Shown here: positions 1 through 7,741 of the stretch, piece after piece
Position numbering within the stretch: position 1 is the first letter of the stretch
Layout of the letters: each line of letters begins with the position of its first letter
Assembly (NCBI GenBank): GCA_017474515.1
Contig: JAFVHN010000041.1
Coordinates: 1 to 64,000 of the forward strand
Reading direction: 5' to 3'
Origin: Prevotella sp.
GTDB taxonomy: Bacteria; Bacteroidota; Bacteroidia; Bacteroidales; Bacteroidaceae
DNA length: 64,000 bases
Position numbers and translations under genes: made by a program
The notes under the pieces: generated by a model
The model's input: the letters and a program-made list of their open reading frames with translations, nothing else
Told to the model about the DNA's origin: nothing
Database searches by the model: none

Positions 1-26
1 ACTCGACTTTCTCAAGTTGATGTAGT

Positions 27-145
27 TCAGGAGTTACAGGAGTTCCGGAGTTCAGACAATACTTCCAGCCTCTGCAAACTGACGAAAAGGGAGTCTTCAG
101 AACTATTGTCTGAACTCCTGTAACTCCTGAACTCCTGTAACTCCA
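27..145. repeat. Imperfect inverted repeat of GAACTCC/GGAGTTC units
   Basis: AT/GC-mixed low-complexity DNA before the first gene. The left arm carries GGAGTTCAGACAATA and the right arm its complement TATTGTCTGAACTCC, with further CTCCTGTAACTCC units on either side. The right end, through AAGAAGCTGAGCGAATG (~146-160), recurs almost exactly near 49945-49960, so this is one copy of a dispersed repeat. No gene is visible in bases 1-225. Confidence 0.7.
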
Positions 146-225
146 AGAAGCTGAGCGAATGCGAAACTTGAAGCAATAATTTGATTAGAAATTTTCCGTT
201 TTATCAACATATATACGTTGTAATC

Positions 226-2991
226 ATGCGAACACTGCGCACATGTTGCCTGCTGGCGGTATTCACGGCCTGCCTGACGGCTTCGGCACAAAGAACCATC
301 AACCTGGCAGGGAAATGGACAATCAAGGCCGAGGGCCTGCAACTGCCGTCCCCTGCCGAGGCCACGTTGCCCGGCTCCATGCTTACCAACCACTTGGGGC
401 ATAAGGTCACCATCGACACGCGGTGGACGGGGAGCACCTACGACTCGTCGTTCTACTTCAACCCCCACATGGCACCATATAGGGAGGACGGCAACGTGAA
501 ATTCCCCTTCTTCCTGACCCCCGACCGCCATTTCGTGGGAAAGGCACGCTATGGGCGCACCGTCACCGTGCCCCGCGAGTGGAAGAAGCGGCGCGTGGTG
601 ATCTTCCTTGAAAGGCCGCACATCGAGACCACCGTCTATGTGAACGGGCGGAAGGCAGGCCACGACATGTCGCTCAGCACACCCCACCAATACGATATCA
701 CCGACCTGGTGAAGTTCGGGAAACCCAACAATATTGAGATTGAGGTGTATAACGGCATTGAAAACGTGTGCGTGGGACAAGACTCGCATAGCGTGACCGA
801 CCAGACGCAGGGCAACTGGAACGGCATTGCAGGGCGCATGGAGTTGCAGAGCCGCCACCCCGTGACGAAGCTTCGCGCCGTGCCCGACCTCACGACAAAC
901 ACCGTGACCATCACGGTCAACGAACAGCAGTTCGTCATCAATATGGGCGATAGCGTGGAAACATGGGACGAGTTCCATCCGCGCCTCTATACGCGCTCCG
1001 TGGTCTATCGCGGCGACACTATTCCCGTGACCTTCGGCATGCGGCAAATCGACATCAGCGGGCCGCAAATACGCTTGAACGGAAAGCCCGTGTGGATGCG
1101 TGGAACCGTGGAGAATTGCACCTTCCCCGAAACGGGATTTCCGCCTACCGACGTGGCATCGTGGGAGCGCATCTTCCGCAAGTGCAAGGACTATGGGCTG
1201 AACCACATACGTTTTCATTCCTATTGTCCGCCCGATGCCGCCTTCACCGCTGCCGACCGGTTGGGACTTTACTTGCAACCCGAGGGACCGTCGTGGCCCA
1301 ACCACGGCGTGAGGTTGCGCCGCGGACAGAGCATCGACCAATACCTTTTGGAGGAGTGCAAGCGCATTGTTGACACCTACGGCCACCACCCCTCGTTTGT
1401 CATGATGGCGGCGGGCAATGAGCCGGCCGGCGACTGGGTGGCCTGGTGCAACGACTTCGTGAAGGAGATGATGCGTTACGACCCCTCGCGCATCTATTGC
1501 GGAGCATCCGTGGGAGGAGGATGGGCGTGGGACGACGGTTCGCAATACCATGTGAAGGGCGGCGCACGCGGACTCGACTGGGACAAAAGCGAGCCACAAT
1601 CGGCCGACGACTACTATCAGCAACTGCTCTTTCCGCGCAACTACAAAGGCACCGAACCCAACCATTCGCCCATCATTGCCCATGAGCAGGGACAGTGGTG
1701 CGCCTTCCCCGACCTGGAGGAAACCAGCCAATACACCGGCGTTTATCAGCCCAGGAACTTTGAAATCTTTGCCGACCTGTTGCGCGAAAACGGCATGGAG
1801 GCGCAGGCCAGGCCGTTCCTCATGGCCAGCGGCAGGCTTCAGACGCTCTGCTACAAATATGAAATAGAGCGCAACCTGCGCACCAAGGACTATGCGGGCT
1901 TCCAACTCCTGAGCCTCAACGACTATAGCGGACAGGGCACGGCGCTCGTGGGACCGCTCACCGTCCACTGGAACGAGAAGGGCTATTGCGACAACCACGA
2001 CTGGACGCAGTTCTGTTCACCCATCGTTCCGCTGGCTCAATTCCCCCGTTTTGTTTTTGAAAACACCGACACGCTGGTCGTTCCCGTGGCAGCCTATAAC
2101 GCCACGGGAAATGCGTTCCGGCAGGTGAGGTGGCGGTACGTTGTCAGTGGAGAGGGCGTTCATTGGGAGGAAGAGGCTTTCCGGGGACCGTTGGCCGAAG
2201 GCAAAACGCCCCTGTGCTTCACCATCAAGAAGGCACTCGGCGACATCCGGCAACCCCTTCAACTTTCGCTCAGGGTGAGCATCTGGAGCGAAGATGCCAC
2301 ACTGAAAATGGCTGAAAACCAATGGGATTTCTGGGTTTATCCCCACAATGGCGATGCTCAGGATGAAACCTCGTTGGCAAACAACATTCTCATTACCGAC
2401 ACGCTCGACGCGAAGGCACTCGACGCATTGCGGTCGGGAGGCCGCGTGCTGCTCACCGCAGGAGGGAAAATCCGCCATGGCGCCGACGTGAAGCATCATT
2501 TCCTGCCTGTCTTTTGGAACACCAGCTGGTTCAAGATGCGGCCGCCGCACACCACCGGCTGCCTCATTCAGGCTGCCCACCCCGTGTTCCGGATGTTTCC
2601 AACCGACGACTGGCAAAACCTGAACTGGTGGCAACTGGTGAACAGGGCGCAGGTGATGAACCTCGACCTGTTGCCCGCCGACTTCCAGCCCATCATCCAG
2701 CCCATTGACACTTGGCACCACAGCCGCAAGCTCGGAATGATGTTCGAGGCCAACATGCTTGGCGGAAAGCTCTTGATGACCACGCTCGACATCAGCCATG
2801 ACCTTGACCGCCGCATTGCCGCGCGCCAGCTAAGGCGCAGCATCCTGGCATATATGCAAAGTCCCGACTTCAATCCGCAACTCACCCTGGAGCCCGAAAC
2901 CGTCACCGCGCTCTACGAACAGGCCACGCGCCAACCAGACATGTTCACCAACGAGTCGCCCGACGAACTGAAACCAAAATTAAACCCGTAA
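226..2991 (+). CDS. Secreted glycoside hydrolase family 2 protein
   Basis: Retaining exo-glycosidase of the beta-galactosidase/beta-glucuronidase fold, 921 aa. I start at ATG 226, not at a TTG 45 bases upstream, because the ATG gives a clean signal peptide (residues 1-20, ending ASAQ). A sugar-binding jelly-roll occupies roughly residues 22-200, followed by an unusually short Ig-like stretch. The TIM barrel (~290-620) shows acid/base Glu399 in GNEP and nucleophile Glu487 in AHEQGQW. About 300 beta-rich residues follow. The signal peptide places it in the periplasm or outer membrane; there is no lipobox. The substrate cannot be read from sequence; plant polysaccharide side chains are plausible given the pectate lyase elsewhere in the window. 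No SusC/SusD genes adjoin it, so it is not in a visible polysaccharide-utilisation locus. A MIP18-family gene follows after 16 bases. Confidence 0.9.
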   Translation: MRTLRTCCLLAVFTACLTASAQRTINLAGKWTIKAEGLQLPSPAEATLPGSMLTNHLGHKVTIDTRWTGSTYDSSFYFNPHMAPYREDGNVKFPFFLTPDRHFVGKARYGRTVTVPREWKKRRVVIFLERPHIETTVYVNGRKAGHDMSLSTPHQYDITDLVKFGKPNNIEIEVYNGIENVCVGQDSHSVTDQTQGNWNGIAGRMELQSRHPVTKLRAVPDLTTNTVTITVNEQQFVINMGDSVETWDEFHPRLYTRSVVYRGDTIPVTFGMRQIDISGPQIRLNGKPVWMRGTVENCTFPETGFPPTDVASWERIFRKCKDYGLNHIRFHSYCPPDAAFTAADRLGLYLQPEGPSWPNHGVRLRRGQSIDQYLLEECKRIVDTYGHHPSFVMMAAGNEPAGDWVAWCNDFVKEMMRYDPSRIYCGASVGGGWAWDDGSQYHVKGGARGLDWDKSEPQSADDYYQQLLFPRNYKGTEPNHSPIIAHEQGQWCAFPDLEETSQYTGVYQPRNFEIFADLLRENGMEAQARPFLMASGRLQTLCYKYEIERNLRTKDYAGFQLLSLNDYSGQGTALVGPLTVHWNEKGYCDNHDWTQFCSPIVPLAQFPRFVFENTDTLVVPVAAYNATGNAFRQVRWRYVVSGEGVHWEEEAFRGPLAEGKTPLCFTIKKALGDIRQPLQLSLRVSIWSEDATLKMAENQWDFWVYPHNGDAQDETSLANNILITDTLDAKALDALRSGGRVLLTAGGKIRHGADVKHHFLPVFWNTSWFKMRPPHTTGCLIQAAHPVFRMFPTDDWQNLNWWQLVNRAQVMNLDLLPADFQPIIQPIDTWHHSRKLGMMFEANMLGGKLLMTTLDISHDLDRRIAARQLRRSILAYMQSPDFNPQLTLEPETVTALYEQATRQPDMFTNESPDELKPKLNP

Positions 2992-3007
2992 CCAGAAAAC
3001 CTCACCC

Positions 3008-3331
3008 ATGACACAAGAGGAAAAAACACTGCTCGAAGGAAAAATCGTTGACGTCATAAAGACCGTTTACGACCCCGAAATCCCCGTCAACATCTTTGAC
3101 CTGGGAATGATTTACAAGATAGACGTGAAAGACAACTGCGAAGTGGATGTCGATATGACTTTCACCGCCCCCAACTGCCCTGCCGCCGACCTCATCCTGG
3201 AGGATGTGCGCACAAAGATAGAAAGCCTGGAGGGCGTGGCCGGCGTCAACGTCAACCTCGTTTTTGAACCCGCCTGGGACCAGTCCATGATGTCGGAAGA
3301 GGCACGGGTGGAACTGGGATTGGACTTGTAA
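3008..3331 (+). CDS. MIP18/DUF59 family Fe-S cluster assembly protein (SufT-like)
   Basis: Small cytoplasmic protein of 107 aa, nearly all one DUF59 domain. The family helps load iron-sulfur clusters onto client proteins. Visible signatures are YDPEIPVNIFDLG near residues 21-33, TAPNCPAAD with the conserved Cys near residue 57, and the family's C-terminal W..MSEEAR..LGL segment. It starts 16 bases after the GH2 gene and may be read through from it, although the two have no obvious shared function. No suf genes lie nearby, so the role rests on family membership only. Confidence 0.88.
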   Translation: MTQEEKTLLEGKIVDVIKTVYDPEIPVNIFDLGMIYKIDVKDNCEVDVDMTFTAPNCPAADLILEDVRTKIESLEGVAGVNVNLVFEPAWDQSMMSEEARVELGLDL

Positions 3332-3376
3332 AAGTTGAAAAGTTGAGAAGTTGAAAAACTCCGGCAGAACTATCGT

Positions 3377-3416
3377 CTGAACTCCTGAACTCCTGAACTC
3401 CCGAACTCCTGAACTC
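3377..3416. repeat. Five tandem 8-bp units CTGAACTC
   Basis: Five head-to-tail octamers (the fourth is CCGAACTC) directly follow ACTATCGT. The TATYGTCTGAACTCC core matches the repeats near 100-145, 49900 and 52030. It fills most of the gap before the LpxH-like gene. Confidence 0.8.
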
Positions 3417-3426
3417 CTTTAAATCA

Positions 3427-4191
3427 ATGAAAAACGTATACATCATCAGCGATGCCCACTTAGGCTCGTGGGCCATCCCGCACGGTCGCATGCAGGAGCG
3501 CCGACTCGTGCGCTTCCTCGACGGCATCAAGGAAAAGGCCGCCGCCGTCTATCTTCTCGGCGACATGTTCGACTTTTGGCACGAATGGAAATACACCGTG
3601 CCGAAGGGCTACACGCGTTTCCTCGGAAAAATCTCAGAACTCACCGACGCCGGCGTGGAGGTCCACTATTTCACGGGCAACCACGACCTGTGGATGTACG
3701 GTTACCTGGAAGAAGAATGCGGGGTTATCCTGCACCGCAAGCCCCTCACCGTCGACATCTACGGCAAGGTGTTCTTCATGGCCCACGGCGACGGGCTGGG
3801 CGACCCCGACAAGAAGTTCAAGTTCCTGCGCCGCATGTTCCATAACCGCGTCTGCCAGCGCCTTTTCGCCAGTCTTCACCCCCGCTGGGCAATGTGGTTC
3901 GGCATGACTTGGGCCAAGCACTCAAGGCTGAAGCATGCCGACGGCAAAGAGGCTCCCTTCATGGGCGAAGACCGCGAGCACCTGGTGGGCTTCGCCAAGC
4001 AATACATGAAAACCCATCCCGACATCGATTATTACATCTTCGGACACCGCCACATAGAACTCGACATGATGCTCAGCCGGAAGGCGCGCCTCATGATCAT
4101 CGGCGACTGGATTTGGCAATTCACCTATGTGGTCTTCGACGGAGAGCACATCCTCCTGGAGGAATATGTTGAAGGGGAATCACAGTTGTGA
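3427..4191 (+). CDS. lpxH: UDP-2,3-diacylglucosamine diphosphatase, LpxH-like
   Basis: Calcineurin-type metallophosphoesterase of 254 aa, predicted to cleave UDP-2,3-diacylglucosamine to lipid X and UMP in lipid A synthesis at the inner face of the inner membrane. Metal-site motifs are all present: SDAHLG (Asp9, His11), GDMFDF (Asp46), GNHD (Asn85, His86), HGDGLG (His120) and FGHRH near the C-terminus. E. coli LpxH is about 240 aa, so length fits. The Bacteroidetes LpxH group is divergent; another phosphoesterase substrate remains possible. It has no lipid A gene neighbours. Confidence 0.82.
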   Translation: MKNVYIISDAHLGSWAIPHGRMQERRLVRFLDGIKEKAAAVYLLGDMFDFWHEWKYTVPKGYTRFLGKISELTDAGVEVHYFTGNHDLWMYGYLEEECGVILHRKPLTVDIYGKVFFMAHGDGLGDPDKKFKFLRRMFHNRVCQRLFASLHPRWAMWFGMTWAKHSRLKHADGKEAPFMGEDREHLVGFAKQYMKTHPDIDYYIFGHRHIELDMMLSRKARLMIIGDWIWQFTYVVFDGEHILLEEYVEGESQL

Positions 4192-4280
4192 TTTCTCGGC
4201 CTTTTTTGCTGTTCCATGAATATAACCTTTTCAAATGGCTTGAAGAACTCAGGCAGTAGCGGAGAGTGACCGTTTTTCCG

Positions 4281-4288
4281 TAACTTTG
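4281..4288 (+). promoter_or_regulatory. -7 box TAACTTTG of the zinc protease gene
   Basis: Matches the Bacteroidetes TAnnTTTG box and lies 20 bases before ATG 4308. No convincing -33 TTTG is visible. Confidence 0.6.
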
Positions 4289-4307
4289 CATCCAAAACAC
4301 CCGTAAT

Positions 4308-6725
4308 ATGAAAAAAATCGTTATCATGCTGTGCGTGGCCTTGATGGCATGCACGGCGGCCGAGGCCAAGAAGAAAAAGAAAGTCATCAACGTTCAGTTG
4401 CCCAAGAAGGAGGTGAGGGCTCCCGCCACGCAGGGGCTCTTCAACGTCCAGCACCATAAGGACGACTGGTATTTCCAGGTGGCCGACTCGTTGCTGGGCC
4501 GTCCATTCCTGGCCGCCACCCGCTTCGTCAGCACCCCCGTGGATGCCGGCATGTACGGCGGCGAACTGGCCAATAGCGTGGTGCTCTATTGGGAGAAGCA
4601 CGACAAGGTGCTCCTCTTGCGCTCCATGATGCACCAGGCCATGGCCGACAGCACCCAGGACATAGCACGCGCCGTGAGGGCGGCCAGCGAGGACCCCATC
4701 GTGGCAAGCCTGAAAATAGACTCCACGCTGACCGACACGTTGAAAAACAAACTCTATAGCGTGAAGGTGAACGACCTGTTCAAGGGCGACAACCAGGTGG
4801 TGAGCGTCTTCAACACCGTGAAAACGCGCATGAACATGGGCGGCATCAAGCCCGAACTGTCGTATATCGACCACATCAGCACCTTCCCCCTCAACACCGA
4901 GGTGACCACCGTGAAAACGTTCACCGTGAAGGGCACCAGCAAGATTCCGGCCGCACAGGAGGCCGGATGGATGACCGTGAAGCTCAACACCTCGCTCGTC
5001 CTTTTGCCCAAGGAGCCCATGCGCCAACGGACCTTCGACCCCAGGGTGGGATATTTCACCGACAGCCACAACCGTTTCGACGACACCCAGCAGATGGTGA
5101 AAAGCAAGAAAATAGCCGTCAGGTGGAGGCTGGAGCCCAAGGACGAGGACATGGACCGCTATCGCCGAGGCGAATTGGTGGAACCGAAAAAGCAAATCGT
5201 CTATTACATCGACCCCGCAACGCCCAAGCAGTGGCGCAAGTACCTCATCCAGGGCGTGGAAGACTGGAACGTGGCTTTCGAGCAGGCCGGCTTCAAAAAC
5301 GCCATCACCGCCAGGGAATGGCCCGAAGACTCCACCATGAGCCTCGAGGATGCCCGCTTCTCGGTCATACGCTACCTCGCCTCGCCCATCTCAAACGCCT
5401 ACGGGCCCCAGATTCACGACCCCCGGTCGGGCGAAATCCTTGAAAGCCACATCGGATGGTACCACAACGTGATGAAGCTCGTACACGACTGGTACATGGT
5501 GCAGGCCGGAGCGGTGGACGAACGCGCCCGCACCGTGAAATTCGACGACGAGTTGATGGGCCAGCTCATCCGCTTCGTCAGCAGCCACGAGGTGGGCCAC
5601 ACGCTCGGACTGCGCCACAACATGGGTGCCAGCTCGGCCACGCCCACCGACTCGCTAAGGAACAAGGCCTGGGTGGAGAAACATGGACACACCGCAAGCA
5701 TCATGGACTATGCCCGCTTCAACTATGTGGCCCAGCCCGAGGACGGCATCTCTGAGAAAGGCATCTTCCCCCGCATCAACGACTACGACAAATGGGCCAT
5801 CAGGTGGGGCTACACCTACTTCCCCGATGCCCCCGACGAGGACACGGAGCGGCTGGCCCTCAACCGCATCACCACCGAGCAGCAGAAGAACCCGCGGATG
5901 TGGTTCGGAGGCGAGGGCAGCGACAACGACCCCAGGGCGCAGACCGAGGACCTTGGCGACGACCCCTTCAAGGCTTCCGACTACGGCGTGAAGAACCTCA
6001 AGCGCATCATGCCCCAACTGCCCACATGGACCTATGAAGAGGGCGACATGGGACAGAACCTGGAGCAGGCCTACACCGCCGTCATCAACCAGATGAAGCG
6101 CTACACCGGCCACGTCTGCCGAAACATTGCCGGACTCTACCACACCAACAAGAGCGCCGAAGAGGCCGGACCCGTCTATCGCATCGAGGAGAAGGCACGC
6201 CAGAAGAAAGCCCTCGACTGGCTGGCACGCAACATCGTCGCCCAGCCTTCATGGCTCATCGGCGAGTCCTATATCATGCGCATCAGCAGCAGTCCCGAGC
6301 GCCTCATCAGGCCCTTGGCCGACCAGATGCTCACCCAGCTGCTTTCAAGTTCCACGCTCAACCGCCTCTGCTGGTATGCCAACGACAAACAGGCCCTTCA
6401 GCCCGAGGAATACGTGAGCGACGTGGTGAACATGTTGTTCGGAAGCGCCACTTACACCGCCGGCAAGACATCGTCGTGGAACCGATACATACAACAGCAG
6501 GCCGTGAGCCGCCTCGTCAAGACGTGGACATCCCTGCAAGGGCAGGACGCACGGCCCTTCGCCACGCTCATGCTTACCACCATCCGCCAACGGTTGCAGG
6601 CCGTCAGGCCCGCCGATGCCGCCACGCGCGCCCATCAGGACGACCTCGTCCAGCAAATCACCCTCGCCTTTGAGGGCAAAACTCCGGCATCGGCCACCAC
6701 CACCGTGACCGTCACGCCGCAATAA
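4308..6725 (+). CDS. Secreted zinc-dependent metalloprotease (DUF5117/DUF5118 type)
   Basis: 805-aa exported protein of a Bacteroidetes family with an unusual gluzincin/metzincin-like centre. The N-terminus is a signal peptide whose LMAC at residues 13-16 could serve as a lipobox, so it may be a lipoprotein; cleavage after AEA is the alternative. Catalytic motif HEVGHTLGLRH runs from His427 to His437, with Glu428 as the likely base. Downstream SIMDYARFNYVAQPED is the Met-turn region. The ~370 residues before the motif correspond to the two DUF domains, and the C-terminal ~200 residues are helical. Substrate is unknown. It has its own -7 box and stands alone. Confidence 0.85.
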   Translation: MKKIVIMLCVALMACTAAEAKKKKKVINVQLPKKEVRAPATQGLFNVQHHKDDWYFQVADSLLGRPFLAATRFVSTPVDAGMYGGELANSVVLYWEKHDKVLLLRSMMHQAMADSTQDIARAVRAASEDPIVASLKIDSTLTDTLKNKLYSVKVNDLFKGDNQVVSVFNTVKTRMNMGGIKPELSYIDHISTFPLNTEVTTVKTFTVKGTSKIPAAQEAGWMTVKLNTSLVLLPKEPMRQRTFDPRVGYFTDSHNRFDDTQQMVKSKKIAVRWRLEPKDEDMDRYRRGELVEPKKQIVYYIDPATPKQWRKYLIQGVEDWNVAFEQAGFKNAITAREWPEDSTMSLEDARFSVIRYLASPISNAYGPQIHDPRSGEILESHIGWYHNVMKLVHDWYMVQAGAVDERARTVKFDDELMGQLIRFVSSHEVGHTLGLRHNMGASSATPTDSLRNKAWVEKHGHTASIMDYARFNYVAQPEDGISEKGIFPRINDYDKWAIRWGYTYFPDAPDEDTERLALNRITTEQQKNPRMWFGGEGSDNDPRAQTEDLGDDPFKASDYGVKNLKRIMPQLPTWTYEEGDMGQNLEQAYTAVINQMKRYTGHVCRNIAGLYHTNKSAEEAGPVYRIEEKARQKKALDWLARNIVAQPSWLIGESYIMRISSSPERLIRPLADQMLTQLLSSSTLNRLCWYANDKQALQPEEYVSDVVNMLFGSATYTAGKTSSWNRYIQQQAVSRLVKTWTSLQGQDARPFATLMLTTIRQRLQAVRPADAATRAHQDDLVQQITLAFEGKTPASATTTVTVTPQ

Positions 6726-6836
6726 TCACAACCCCGCCACCCCGGCACCAGTCCCCGCGAAGGAGCGAAAAAGCCTTGAAACGCAACTTTTTTGAAAAAA
6801 AACCGCCAATCATGCACGCGTTTCAGATTTTTGACG

Positions 6837-6844
6837 TACCTTTG
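6837..6844 (+). promoter_or_regulatory. -7 box TACCTTTG of tRNA-Pro
   Basis: Good TAnnTTTG match 21 bases before the mature tRNA start. Confidence 0.55.
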
Positions 6845-6865
6845 CACCGCTTTTGAAAAAGCAAG

Positions 6866-6941
6866 CGGGATGTAGCGCAGTTGGTAGCGCACTACGTTCG
6901 GGACGTAGGGGTCGGGCGTTCGAGTCGCCTCATCCCGACCA
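6866..6941 (+). tRNA. tRNA-Pro (anticodon CGG)
   Basis: Complete cloverleaf. Acceptor stem CGGGATG/CATCCCG (6866-6872/6931-6937), D arm GCGC/GCGC, anticodon stem CTACG/CGTAG with loop TTCGGGA (anticodon CGG at 6899-6901), variable GGGTC, T arm GGGCG-TTCGAGT-CGCCT. Discriminator A at 6938 is followed by an encoded CCA (6939-6941). A terminator hairpin begins 3 bases downstream. Confidence 0.97.
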
Positions 6942-6944
6942 AAA

Positions 6945-6987
6945 GGAAGGTCTTGCTGACGGATTGTCAGGAGGCCTTCCTTTTTTT
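6945..6987 (+). terminator. Rho-independent terminator of tRNA-Pro
   Basis: GGAAGG...CTGAC pairs with GTCAG...CCTTCC with one or two mismatches, followed by seven T. Confidence 0.8.
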
Positions 6988-7027
6988 GTTTATCGCCGCA
7001 AGAAACTTCTTTACTCCCTATAATATC

Positions 7028-7058
7028 GTTCTCAGTTCAGGCGAATTTGCAATTCGCC
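7028..7058. repeat. GCGAATTTGCAATTCGC palindrome module
   Basis: GTTCTCAGTTCAGGCGAATT and the following palindromic half recur at 36841-36870 and, inverted, at 50070-50100. It is one module of a composite intergenic repeat. The surrounding 6989-7282 contains further short hairpins (an AATTACAAATTCGG type near 7158) and no gene. Confidence 0.75.
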
Positions 7059-7282
7059 TGCCATGAGTATTAGGATTTGCAATCCGAAACCATTGTCTCG
7101 CATTAAAAATGCTGATACTTATTGCTGCCGACTGTGAAACTGTTGAGCTTGCGAAAAATTACAAATTCGGCAGAACGGGGGCCGCCGCCATAACTCATAA
7201 TTCATAACTCAAAACTCATAACTATTAAACGCATCTATGTCCCTGCGGAAAATGCCATTTGTCATTTTGCGCAGGGCCGTCA

Positions 7283-7494
7283 TTTTGTCAAGATTTTTCA
7301 TAAGATTTTTCATTCCCCTTAGAGCTTGACCGCAAATTTCGGGGAGAGATTTGGCAGTTTGAGGCGAGAGAATTGGCAAATCTCTCCCCGAAATTTGCGG
7401 TCAAAACCGAGGTGATTTTCAAGTCATTGATATTCAGCAACTTACAAAATGAGCGCAAAACGGCTCGTTTTGTCAATTTTTTTTACCAATTTTT
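7283..7494. repeat. Dispersed palindromic element, copy A
   Basis: About 210 bp. A perfect 28-bp inverted repeat (arms 7326-7353 and 7377-7404, beginning TTGACCGCAAATTTCGGGG) surrounds a 23-base loop. Both ends carry TTTTGTCAA followed by a T-rich run in the same orientation. The second, smaller palindrome seen in copies C-F is decayed here. No coding potential. Confidence 0.9.
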
Positions 7495-7516
7495 ATCCAT
7501 GTCGCTATCTTCATGA

Positions 7517-7537
7517 GCCGGCGCTTCAAAGCGTCGG
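7517..7537. repeat. CCGGCGCTT/AAGCGTCGG hairpin
   Basis: Nearly the same hairpin as the unit of the tandem array at 11001-11372, so the restriction-modification gene is bracketed by the same motif. An AATTACAAATTCGGCGG hairpin follows near 7593. Confidence 0.65.
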
Positions 7538-7705
7538 AATGGCCCGTTTTTTTGTTCGTTTTTCCGCATAAAAAAGCTGATATCCATTGCTGCCGAATTA
7601 CAAATTCGGCGGGACGGGGGCACCGCATGCCGGCCAACAGAAGGAAAAGGGAGGGTTTTTGCATGTATTTGGTGGAACAAGTCGCAATAAAAAGAAAAAA
7701 GTTTG

Positions 7706-7713
7706 TATCTTTG
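7706..7713 (+). promoter_or_regulatory. -7 box TATCTTTG of the type IIG gene
   Basis: TAnnTTTG match 28 bases before ATG 7742. Because it lies inside the open frame that extends upstream to 7703, it also supports the internal ATG as the true start. Confidence 0.6.
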
Positions 7714-7741
7714 TGGTCGAAAACAAAATCTTCAGCCAATT

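Noticed and set aside
103-1998. Long minus-strand open frame (631 codons) opposite the GH2 gene, and similar frames opposite DUF349, argD, RecQ and others
   Set aside because: They are antisense shadows of GC-rich genes: no recognised motifs, His/Val/Gly-rich translations, and a clear real gene on the other strand.
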